64,000 nt of DNA from Fluviicola sp. XM-24bin1 (lineage in GTDB: Bacteria > Bacteroidota > Bacteroidia > Flavobacteriales_D > Crocinitomicaceae): positions 124,001 through 188,000 of the forward strand of contig QCWI01000006.1 in assembly GCA_003149635.1 (NCBI GenBank), in the 5' to 3' direction. The position numbers and the translations under genes were made by a program. Of the stretch, positions 7,139 through 15,107 are shown piece by piece. How positions within the stretch are numbered: position 1 is the stretch's first letter; every line of letters begins with the position of its first letter. Below the pieces are notes generated by a model, which worked only from the letters and a program-made list of their open reading frames with translations, searched no databases and was not told the DNA's origin.

Positions 7139-9349
7139 ATGATGAAACAATTCTTCCAAAAGGCAACTTTGATGGTTGCGATGGTATTCACAACAATTTT
7201 TACGTCTCTCGCGGAAGAGGGAATGATCATTCCTTCGCTAATTGCTGCCTTCGAGGATGATATGAAAGCAATGGGGATGAAACTCTCCGCAGATGAAATT
7301 TACAGCGTAAATAACTCCAGTTTGAAGGATGCAATCTTGCATTTTAACGGAGGGTGTACGGCCGAATTGGTTTCGTCTGAAGGATTATTGTTAACGAATC
7401 ACCACTGTGGATTCTCTCAGATCCAAAGTCATTCTTCGGTAGAGAACGATTATTTGAAGAATGGTTTCTGGGCTAAGACACGTGCGGAAGAATTGAAAAA
7501 TCCAGGATTGTACGTAGATCGTGTAGTACGTATCGAAGATGTTTCTGAAACAGTTTTGTTTGGAACAGAAGGACTGAACGACCAGCAGAAAGCAATGAAA
7601 ATGGAAGAAAACATCGCTGCTCTAGTTTCAGATGCGACGAAAGGAAATAACTACTCTGCGCGCGTCAAAGCGTTCAACTATGGAAACGATTACTACATGA
7701 TCGTGAAAGAACGTTTCAATGATGTTCGATTGGTGGGAGCACCACCAAGTTCTATCGGTAAGTTCGGTGGAGATACAGACAACTGGGTGTGGCCACGTCA
7801 TACAGGAGATTTCTCTGTTTTCCGCGTATATGCCAATGATAAGAATGAGCCAGCGGAGATCAGTGATGACAATGTTCCATACAAACCCTTGCACTTCCTT
7901 CCTGTGTCGATGAAAAAGCGTCAGGATGGAGATTTTACTATGGTGTACGGTTTCCCGGGAAGAACGGAGCAGCACTTGTGTTCAGAGCAATTACGTTACA
8001 TCATGGATGACATGCGTCCGTCTCAGATTCGCATGCGAGATTTGTCACTTGGTGTGATCAACGCAAGTATGTCAACTACAGATGAATTGCGCATTATGTA
8101 CGCTTCTAAGCAAGCTAGAATTGCGAACGCTTGGAAGAAATGGATCGGTCAATTAGGCGGATTGAAAACGGTAGACGCGATGCAAATCAAGTTGGATCGT
8201 GAAGCAGCCTACAACAAGAAAGCCAACAGCATGGCTGAATGGAAAGATAAATACGGTTCTGTAATCGCAGACATGAATTCATTGGCATTGAAGCAAGGGA
8301 AGTACGATATCCTTTACAATATGTACGTTGAATACGCATACTACGGCCCAGAAGTCTTTAAGCAAACTCGTGCAATGGATGGTTTCATGGAAGAGCTTAT
8401 GAAAGCGGAGAACGAAGGAGCTTTCTACGAAGCGGTTGAGAAACGACGCAAAGGAGTCAACGGTTTCTTTAAGAACTATGATCCTGAAACAGACGGTTAT
8501 ATCTTCTTGAAGTTGACCGAAGAGTATGCTGACAACATGGGAACGGATCTTCCCGAGATCTTAAAAGCAAAATCGGCACAAGATCTGATGGCGGATCTTT
8601 ATGACAATTCTGTTTTCACGGACAAACAACGTTACTTGGAATTTTTGGATCGATTGAGCTATAAGAAGCTGGAGAAATACAAGAAGAAATTAGCGAAGAA
8701 CGAAGCAAAGCCAGAAGAGAAACGCAAAGTGATTGGGACGTTTATTGAAGATCCAGCCTTGGAACTTTGGGCAGAATTGAACAACTATTTCCAAACGACG
8801 ACATTGCCAGGGGTACGTGAGTACTTCGGTGGGATGAATGCTTTGTTGCAAGTTTATGTTGCTGGTCGAAAAGAAATGTTCCCAGATGAAAATATGTGGC
8901 CAGATGCGAATTCAACAATGCGTATTACTTACGGTAAATTGGAAGGATCGGCACCGCACGATGGAATGATGTACACACCATACACGACATTGGATGGAAT
9001 CATCGCAAAGAATAATACTGGAAATTCAGATTTTGATATTCTTCCGCGCTTGCGTGAATTGGCAGAAGCGAAAGAGTACGGAATGTACGCGCAAGATGGA
9101 GAACTATGGGTATGTTTCACAGGATCGAACCACACAACGGGAGGTAACTCAGGTTCACCAGCGTTAGACGCAGAAGGAAATCTAATCGGAATCAACTTCG
9201 ACCGTACGTGGGAAAGCACCATGAGTGATTACATGTTCGATACGAGTCGTTGTAGAAACATTATGGTAGACATTCGCTACGTAATGTGGGTTATGGATGT
9301 ATATGCCGGAGCTGGACATTTGGTTGAAGAGATGACCCTAGTGAAGTAG
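7139..9349 (+). CDS. S46-family dipeptidyl-peptidase, DPP11-like (Asp/Glu-specific predicted)
   Basis: The 736-residue precursor has a signal peptide of about 25 residues. The serine-protease triad of family S46 can be placed: His88/89 in LLTNHHCG, Asp224 in TGDFSVF, and Ser671 in GGNSGSP. Eighteen residues after the serine is Arg689 (NFDRTWE), the position equivalent to Arg673 of Porphyromonas gingivalis DPP11, which selects Asp/Glu at P1; DPP7 has Gly there. These enzymes release dipeptides in the periplasm from peptides made by secreted proteases, fitting the two metalloproteases nearby. It is a single-gene unit ended by a strong terminator. The family is certain; the specificity is inferred. 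Confidence 0.93.
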   Translation: MMKQFFQKATLMVAMVFTTIFTSLAEEGMIIPSLIAAFEDDMKAMGMKLSADEIYSVNNSSLKDAILHFNGGCTAELVSSEGLLLTNHHCGFSQIQSHSSVENDYLKNGFWAKTRAEELKNPGLYVDRVVRIEDVSETVLFGTEGLNDQQKAMKMEENIAALVSDATKGNNYSARVKAFNYGNDYYMIVKERFNDVRLVGAPPSSIGKFGGDTDNWVWPRHTGDFSVFRVYANDKNEPAEISDDNVPYKPLHFLPVSMKKRQDGDFTMVYGFPGRTEQHLCSEQLRYIMDDMRPSQIRMRDLSLGVINASMSTTDELRIMYASKQARIANAWKKWIGQLGGLKTVDAMQIKLDREAAYNKKANSMAEWKDKYGSVIADMNSLALKQGKYDILYNMYVEYAYYGPEVFKQTRAMDGFMEELMKAENEGAFYEAVEKRRKGVNGFFKNYDPETDGYIFLKLTEEYADNMGTDLPEILKAKSAQDLMADLYDNSVFTDKQRYLEFLDRLSYKKLEKYKKKLAKNEAKPEEKRKVIGTFIEDPALELWAELNNYFQTTTLPGVREYFGGMNALLQVYVAGRKEMFPDENMWPDANSTMRITYGKLEGSAPHDGMMYTPYTTLDGIIAKNNTGNSDFDILPRLRELAEAKEYGMYAQDGELWVCFTGSNHTTGGNSGSPALDAEGNLIGINFDRTWESTMSDYMFDTSRCRNIMVDIRYVMWVMDVYAGAGHLVEEMTLVK

Positions 9350-9370
9350 ATTAAAATGAAATTTAAAAAA

Positions 9371-9396
9371 GGCGATCTTTTCAGATCGCCTTTTTT
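9371..9396. terminator. Rho-independent terminator, probably bidirectional
   Basis: An 8-bp perfect stem GGCGATCT/AGATCGCC (9371-9378, 9383-9390) has a 4-nt loop, with A6 before and T6 after. It lies between the convergent S46 peptidase and VWA protein genes, so it can serve both. Confidence 0.9.
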
Positions 9397-9408
9397 GTGT
9401 ATATCCCT

Positions 9409-10932
9409 TTACAATTTGTGTTGTGCGACCATGATTTCTCCATCAACTAACGTGAAATGATTTTGCCCAATTTGAAAAGTCTCACCGGGTTTGATGTTCC
9501 GCATTTCCATGTCTTCTTCGATGGTGTGAATGGATCCACCGGTACGAAAAGCGGCTTGTAGGTAGGCGAGATTGATCCCCGCTTGCGCTTCGCACAAAAT
9601 GATGTGAATCGGACGATCAACTCGACTTAACAAAGCCAAATCGCGAGGTGTAGCAAAATTATCGGCTACCATAACGATTTCGTCGCAATCCGGGTACTTT
9701 TTCATTCCATGCAATACGGCTTCGATATTGTTTTCAGGGCAGTCGCCACCACCTCTGTTCAGCATGGTAGTGCTCATGGTCTTCTTCACTTTTTGATAAG
9801 ATGAATTTTTGGTGCTGTAGATGCCCCCAACGGAACCAACACGCTTTTGTCGATCCATTTTTCCATCTCCGTCATTAAAGAAGATAAAAGCGTCCACCAA
9901 ATCTTTGTCCTGCGTGTCCTTTACCCATGCAAAAGTTTTCGCGATGTAAGGCGCCATGCTTCCAGTAACATCAATAATCACTTGTGTGTTTTTCCATTGT
10001 GGATGACGTTCAAAGGTCGCTTTGACGACATCGTAGCTAGTATCGTCATAAGATGGCATGTACAATGGTACCATGGTTGTTGACATCATTGGAGCTGGAA
10101 GGCCATGAGGGTATTTAGAAGCGCAATTCGGATGCAATTTGGTCGCAGCATAGGAATAATGAATTACCTGTTTGGGATCACTGGTAATTGCGTCTGACGA
10201 TGAGTGATTGATTTGGACAAATCCTTCCAAAAGCAAACTATCGATGAAATCTTCCATGCCGGCAACCGTTAAATCGATCTTGCCGATCATTTGGATCAAA
10301 CATTCTGCATCTATTTCGCCAGTGGCGACTGGCCCTGAACTCATCACGGAAGTGCCAACGGTATATGCTGGGGCTGCGGCTACGGCAGGAGAGGTATGTA
10401 CGTCACCAAGGACTTTTTCAGTGGGAGATCCAAAGGTTTTTCGAGTGGCTTCTTCCATGGAGAGACCTTCTTCCAACATTAAATCAATAAAGGCCAGTTC
10501 TTTTTTCATACTCTCAACCGTTGGGCTCGGTCGGTAATACACTACGAAACCATGAAATAGGGCGCGTGCAGCTGCGTTGTCAGTTCCTGAACTTTGTCCG
10601 TAGGCATTCCATTGAATCACTGGATCTTTTAACTCAGGCAATTTTTTGATGAGGTTCTTTTTTCGGCGATTGTTCAATGCATGTTGATCGAAGGATTCGC
10701 TCTCTTTGTACCTTGTGTACACAAGGTCGATGCGTTCCACCGTTTGCCCTTTCATTGTCTTTTGAATGTCAAAGGGGAGTACGGCTGCATCAAAGTCTAA
10801 AGGGATCTTTAAAACTTGCGTTCCGGGACGCGATGGTGTTGTGTTGTACACGGCAACGGTGTCGTGAATGGATTGGGATAATCCCTGCCAGCAGATTAAG
10901 GCGGTTAGCGTAAAGAATATTAAGTATTTCAT
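9409..10932 (-). CDS. Secreted protein with von Willebrand factor A-like domain
   Basis: The 507-residue protein has a signal peptide (about 1-20, ending GLSQ). The N-terminal half matches no family I recognise. A VWA-like domain covers about residues 315-470. It starts with TQVIIDVTGSM, a metal-site motif with Thr in place of the first Ser of DxSxS, and includes GGGDCPENN and DEIVMVADN. No obvious T9SS tail or lipobox is present, so it is probably periplasmic. It is a single gene facing the S46 peptidase. VWA domains usually bind a protein partner through a divalent metal; the partner here is unknown. Confidence 0.75.
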   Translation of the reverse strand: MKYLIFFTLTALICWQGLSQSIHDTVAVYNTTPSRPGTQVLKIPLDFDAAVLPFDIQKTMKGQTVERIDLVYTRYKESESFDQHALNNRRKKNLIKKLPELKDPVIQWNAYGQSSGTDNAAARALFHGFVVYYRPSPTVESMKKELAFIDLMLEEGLSMEEATRKTFGSPTEKVLGDVHTSPAVAAAPAYTVGTSVMSSGPVATGEIDAECLIQMIGKIDLTVAGMEDFIDSLLLEGFVQINHSSSDAITSDPKQVIHYSYAATKLHPNCASKYPHGLPAPMMSTTMVPLYMPSYDDTSYDVVKATFERHPQWKNTQVIIDVTGSMAPYIAKTFAWVKDTQDKDLVDAFIFFNDGDGKMDRQKRVGSVGGIYSTKNSSYQKVKKTMSTTMLNRGGGDCPENNIEAVLHGMKKYPDCDEIVMVADNFATPRDLALLSRVDRPIHIILCEAQAGINLAYLQAAFRTGGSIHTIEEDMEMRNIKPGETFQIGQNHFTLVDGEIMVAQHKL

Positions 10933-10990
10933 AATGGTGTTTTACTACTTAATGTTCAATTCGAAGAAAAGTAATGGAGGGAAACAAAAA

Positions 10991-11012
10991 AAGCGACCCA
11001 ATTGGATCGCTT
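10991..11012 (-). terminator. Terminator of lpdA
   Basis: The stem AGCGACCC/GGATCGCT has one mismatch and an AATT loop. On the minus strand it is followed by a T-run (the plus-strand A-run at 10986-10991). It lies about 20 nt beyond the lpdA stop. Confidence 0.75.
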
Positions 11013-11033
11013 TTGAATCTATTTTAAAGAGAA

Positions 11034-12437
11034 TTACACGTGAAGTGGTCGGTTCTCAAATGCTGCTAATGCTGCTTCTTTTACTGCCTCTGAATACGTT
11101 GGGTGCGGATGACAGATACGCGCCATGTCTTCTGCCGAAGCGCGGTATTCCATCGCCGTAACCGCTTCCATAATCAAGTCGGCTGCTCGCGCCGCGATCA
11201 TGTGTACACCTAGAACTTCATCCGTTTCTTGATCCGCGATAATTTTCACAGTACCCATGATGTCCATACTTGCGCGTGCACGTCCCAAAGCTTTGATAGG
11301 GAAGGAGCCCACTTTAATAGCACGGCCTTCTGCCTTCAATTCTTCTTCGGTTTGTCCCACAGCGGCAACCTCTGGCCATGTGTACACAACCCCAGGGATC
11401 AAATTATAGTTCAAGTGAGGTTTTTGTCCTGCCAACAACTCGGCAACGTACACACCTTCTTCCTCCGCTTTATGCGCCAACATCGCTCCGCGGACAACAT
11501 CTCCAATTGCGTATATGTTCGGAACGTTTGTTTGCAAATGATCGTTTACTTCTACTTGTCCGCGATCGTTTACGTTAACTCCTGCATTTTCCAATCCAAG
11601 ACCGGCAGTGAATGGTTTACGTCCTACGGCTACCAAACAGTAATCCGCTTCCATCGTAACTTCTTCACCTTTCTTGTTCAATGCCGTCAACTTAACACCT
11701 TTACCAGTGTTCTCTACATTTTGTACGCGGTGCTCCAAGTGGAATTTAAATCCTTCTTTCTTCAGAACCTTCGTCAATTCTTTCGACATGGTTCCGTCCA
11801 TCGTTGGGATGATACGCGGCGCAAATTCTACTACGTCAATCTGAGTTCCTAAGCGACCGAATACAGAACCTAATTCCAATCCGATTACACCACCACCAAT
11901 CACGAGCATTTTCTTTGGAATTTCTTTCATTTCCAATGCTTCTGTTGAGGTAATAATGCGCTTTTTATCTGGTTCCATTCCCGGGAAGTAATTCGGTTTG
12001 GATCCTGTTGCAATGATGATGTTCTTCGAAGTGATCGTTGAATCTTTACCGTCTTTATCGGTAACCTTGATCGTTTTTTTGTCTAAAAATGAACCAACTC
12101 CGTGGTGAACATCAATTTTGTTCTTATCCATCAAGAATTGAACGCCTTTTGTAGTTTGTTCAACAACGTCGTTCTTGCGTTGAATCATTTGTGTAATGTT
12201 CGCTTTGACATCTTTCACTTCAATTCCGTGCGTATCGAAATTGTGCGTCGCATTGTGAAAATGTTCGGAAGAATCCAACAGAGCTTTCGACGGAATACAT
12301 CCTACATTCAAACACGTACCTCCAAGGGTGTCGTACTTTTCAATGATGGCCGTTTTCATTCCAAGTTGCGCGCAACGAATGGCAGCAACATAACCTCCAG
12401 GACCTGATCCAATTATTGTGATATCGTATGAACTCAT
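11034..12437 (-). CDS. lpdA: Dihydrolipoyl dehydrogenase
   Basis: The 467-residue flavoprotein has the FAD site IGSGPGGYVAA near the N-terminus, the redox-active disulfide in GGTCLNVGCIPSKAL, the NAD-binding segment VIGGGVIGLELG, and the C-terminal catalytic His-Glu region HPHPTYSE. It reoxidises dihydrolipoamide in the pyruvate and 2-oxoglutarate dehydrogenase complexes or the glycine cleavage system. It is a single gene with its own promoter and terminator. The lipoyl synthase gene lipA lies 5 kb away on the same strand, but not in the same operon. Confidence 0.97.
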   Translation of the reverse strand: MSSYDITIIGSGPGGYVAAIRCAQLGMKTAIIEKYDTLGGTCLNVGCIPSKALLDSSEHFHNATHNFDTHGIEVKDVKANITQMIQRKNDVVEQTTKGVQFLMDKNKIDVHHGVGSFLDKKTIKVTDKDGKDSTITSKNIIIATGSKPNYFPGMEPDKKRIITSTEALEMKEIPKKMLVIGGGVIGLELGSVFGRLGTQIDVVEFAPRIIPTMDGTMSKELTKVLKKEGFKFHLEHRVQNVENTGKGVKLTALNKKGEEVTMEADYCLVAVGRKPFTAGLGLENAGVNVNDRGQVEVNDHLQTNVPNIYAIGDVVRGAMLAHKAEEEGVYVAELLAGQKPHLNYNLIPGVVYTWPEVAAVGQTEEELKAEGRAIKVGSFPIKALGRARASMDIMGTVKIIADQETDEVLGVHMIAARAADLIMEAVTAMEYRASAEDMARICHPHPTYSEAVKEAALAAFENRPLHV

Positions 12438-12454
12438 GTTGATTTGTTTACCTA

Positions 12455-12462
12455 CAAATGTA
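12455..12462 (-). promoter_or_regulatory. -7 element for lpdA
   Basis: On the minus strand this reads TACATTTG, matching TAnnTTTG, 17 nt before the lpdA ATG. A -33 TTTG at the right spacing is not evident. Confidence 0.5.
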
Positions 12463-12572
12463 TGTATTATTTCCGTCTCGTTTGACCCGAATATGACAGT
12501 TTGTTTTTAGTCGATTCTGAGTTGGATTTCAACGATGAAAAATGTGTTTTAATGTTCGATTTTGATCATAAA

Positions 12573-12601
12573 AAAAGCCCTGACGAATCGCCAGGGCTTT
12601 T
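12573..12601 (-). terminator. Terminator of the first metalloprotease gene
   Basis: The stem AAAAGCCCTG/CAGGGCTTTT spans 12573-12582 and 12592-12601. The upstream A-run on the plus strand gives a T-run for minus-strand transcription. It uses the same CCCTG-type stem as the terminators at 28704, 30434 and 47849. Confidence 0.8.
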
Positions 12602-12619
12602 ATCGAGTTAATGTCTGTA

Positions 12620-14884
12620 TTACATTACAACTACTTTGCGAGTTGTAGAGTTATCTCCACTTGTAATTTCAAGGAAGTACATCGCAGATGGAAGATTTGA
12701 AGTGTTCTCCAACTGAGTTGTTACCTGTCCATTAGTCGTAGTGATTACTTGTGTAGCAATTACTTTTCCTTGTGCGTCCAACAATGTGAATTCAACTGGC
12801 TCGTCCTGAGCAACGTAAGATACGTTGATTGGCTCCCCGTTTGTTGGGTTAGGGTAGACTTGAAGATCCATCCCTTCGAATCCAGTTTCCTGAAGGTTCA
12901 ATACTCCAGTTACATTGATGTTATCGATGAACAAGTTACTTGCCAAATCAGAAGCACGGAATTCGAACATGAATCGTGTCTGCATGTCAGCAGTTGTTGG
13001 TGTGTAAGTGAATGAAGCTTCTCTCCACTGTGTGTTTGATGTTGGGTTGAAGTCAGCGTTTGACGCGTAACCTGCAGTAACGATATCATCACCAGAGATT
13101 GAACTTCCTACTGTAGATCCTTCAACAGCCAAAATACGTGGAGTCCAAGACTCACCACAATCACGAGAAGAGTACACTTTCAATTCCTCAGTGATGTCTC
13201 CTGTTACTGTTGCATTTGTAGCGTAAGCGTACTTGAAAGTAACGTTTACGTTAGTTGTGTATGCCAATTCGATAGAAGGCGTGATCAAACGATCGATAGT
13301 TCCTCCCAAACGGAAGTTGTAGAACCAATCATCAGTAAATGGATCTGCCTGAGAGTTATCAAAGTATGTTTGCAATTTCCAAGCGCGAGACTGATCGTAT
13401 CCAACTCCATCAACAACGCTGAATTTACCGTAGTTATCTTCTACGTTTTCAACTAGGAATAGGTAGTTTCCAGTTCCTTGAGCAAAATCTTGCTCCATAT
13501 CAAATACTGCTGGTCCTTGGTTTTCTGACCAGTTTGGAGATACGTAGATGTAAGACTCAGAAACACGAGTATCTGAACCAGCTGCGTTTGAAACTGTCAA
13601 TGTAACTGTTTTCCACCCTGGAGTGTCAAATGCTACGATTGGGTTTGGAGAAGTAGATGTTGCAGGAGTTGCATCCTGGAATGTCCACTCGTACGTATCG
13701 ATTACTGCGTTCCAAGAAGCATCTTCGAAGCGAACGTTAGATCCCAAACAAACAGTTTTGGTACATACAGCAGAACCGTCCGTCTTACAAACTCCATCCG
13801 GAGTGAAGAAATCAGCTACTGGAGTACACAATGGAACTGTCAATTGATCGCTTGGATCCTGAGGAACTGAAAGGTTATCAACCCCTGTCAATTCCAAAGT
13901 ACTATCTGCCCACAATTGGTTACGCTGACCAGCGATACCTTGTAGTGTGTTACTCATGATTGAAGCTTGACCTTGTGTGAACATTACTGCACAACTAGAG
14001 TAGTCCATGATGTTTTGAACGTTTGCGATAGAATCATTTGTTTGAGACGTATCACATGTTGGAAGGTTCAAGTTACATGTAGAGAATGATCCTTCAGTTG
14101 GAGGCGTATCTGCTACACCGTCATCTCCACACTGCGTTGGGTTACCGATATCAGAAACACCGTTGAAAGGGTGTGCCAATCCTAGGTAGTGACCTGCCTC
14201 GTGAGACAAAGTACGGTCTCCACTGTTGATTGTGTAATCACGACAAACGATACCGTCAGTCCAGAATCCTGAACCATCAGTACTTGCTGGGAATGTTGCA
14301 TAACCAAGAAGTGTTCCCTGGATAGTTCCTCCAGAGTTTGGTGTATGTACTACCCATACGTTCATGTAACGAGCACGGTTCCACTGATTGATTTTGGAAA
14401 CAGACTCACCATTATTTGTTTCGTGATTGTAAATGTGCTCGATACCGTTTGTACAGTTTCCAAGCGGGTCAAGTGCCGCCAAACGGAACTCAATATCAGC
14501 ATCACCGATAATACCAACGAAATCTGGAACCACCTGGCTCAAGTCAGCGTTAGTAGCACTGTAATCCTCGTTCAACTCTTCCATAATCGTGTAAACACGA
14601 GAATCTGGAATGTTTTCAGATCCATATTCGTGCAAAATGTGGAATACAACAGGAATCACATAGGTAGCTTTTTTCTTTTCTACCCCATTCTCATCAACTA
14701 CAGTTTGAATTTGCAAACTGTTTCTCAACAACTCTTGATTCACAAGATACTCTTCCTTTAACTGCGGAAATTGATTGTGAAGATTCTCCAATGCCTCATC
14801 CGTTCCACAAGGGATTTCTTGCTGAGCAAAGCCGGAAAAGGTTAGAAGAGATCCTGCAACAATCGCGAAGACTCTTTTTTTCAT
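12620..14884 (-). CDS. Secreted M43 (pappalysin/cytophagalysin-type) zinc metalloprotease with PKD domain and T9SS tail
   Basis: The 754-residue protein has a signal peptide (1-20). The propeptide-like and catalytic region includes PVVFHILHEYG and the extended zinc motif HEAGHYLGLAH (228-238, metzincin HExxHxxGxxH), with a Met-turn near residue 305. A PKD-like domain follows (about 385-460, ending in VTLTVSNAAGSDT), then a jelly-roll region (about 470-670) and a C-terminal sorting tail starting VYPNPTNG at about 684 and ending in KVVVM. The tail directs export and anchoring by the T9SS. A close paralogue follows at 15108-17336. The cargo role is well supported; the natural substrate is unknown. 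Confidence 0.93.
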   Translation of the reverse strand: MKKRVFAIVAGSLLTFSGFAQQEIPCGTDEALENLHNQFPQLKEEYLVNQELLRNSLQIQTVVDENGVEKKKATYVIPVVFHILHEYGSENIPDSRVYTIMEELNEDYSATNADLSQVVPDFVGIIGDADIEFRLAALDPLGNCTNGIEHIYNHETNNGESVSKINQWNRARYMNVWVVHTPNSGGTIQGTLLGYATFPASTDGSGFWTDGIVCRDYTINSGDRTLSHEAGHYLGLAHPFNGVSDIGNPTQCGDDGVADTPPTEGSFSTCNLNLPTCDTSQTNDSIANVQNIMDYSSCAVMFTQGQASIMSNTLQGIAGQRNQLWADSTLELTGVDNLSVPQDPSDQLTVPLCTPVADFFTPDGVCKTDGSAVCTKTVCLGSNVRFEDASWNAVIDTYEWTFQDATPATSTSPNPIVAFDTPGWKTVTLTVSNAAGSDTRVSESYIYVSPNWSENQGPAVFDMEQDFAQGTGNYLFLVENVEDNYGKFSVVDGVGYDQSRAWKLQTYFDNSQADPFTDDWFYNFRLGGTIDRLITPSIELAYTTNVNVTFKYAYATNATVTGDITEELKVYSSRDCGESWTPRILAVEGSTVGSSISGDDIVTAGYASNADFNPTSNTQWREASFTYTPTTADMQTRFMFEFRASDLASNLFIDNINVTGVLNLQETGFEGMDLQVYPNPTNGEPINVSYVAQDEPVEFTLLDAQGKVIATQVITTTNGQVTTQLENTSNLPSAMYFLEITSGDNSTTRKVVVM

Positions 14885-14993
14885 AAGTACTTATTGTGTA
14901 TTAACTCTTTAAATATCAGTGTAAATCGTCCGATAGTATGGCAACATTTACAATGAAACAAGCCAAAGATAGTGTTAATAACACAAAAATCGA

Positions 14994-15074
14994 AAATGTG
15001 CCTTTATAAAGTTGTGATGAAATATACAGGTCTATTTGGTTCCTAACATCTCATGCACAACTAAAGGCACATTT
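14994..15074. repeat. 13-bp inverted repeat between the two metalloprotease genes
   Basis: AAATGTGCCTTTA (14994-15006) and its perfect complement TAAAGGCACATTT (15062-15074) are separated by 55 nt in the 223-nt gap between the tandem protease genes. The spacer is too long for a classic terminator. It could form a long stem-loop in the downstream part of the second protease transcript or mark a recombination footprint. Nothing else is visible in this gap. Confidence 0.6.
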
Positions 15075-15107
15075 CCGACTTATGAAAAGAAGTTCTAAAT
15101 GGTTGAA

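Noticed and set aside
11229-11852. 207-residue plus-strand open frame
   Set aside because: It is antisense to lpdA and has no family resemblance.
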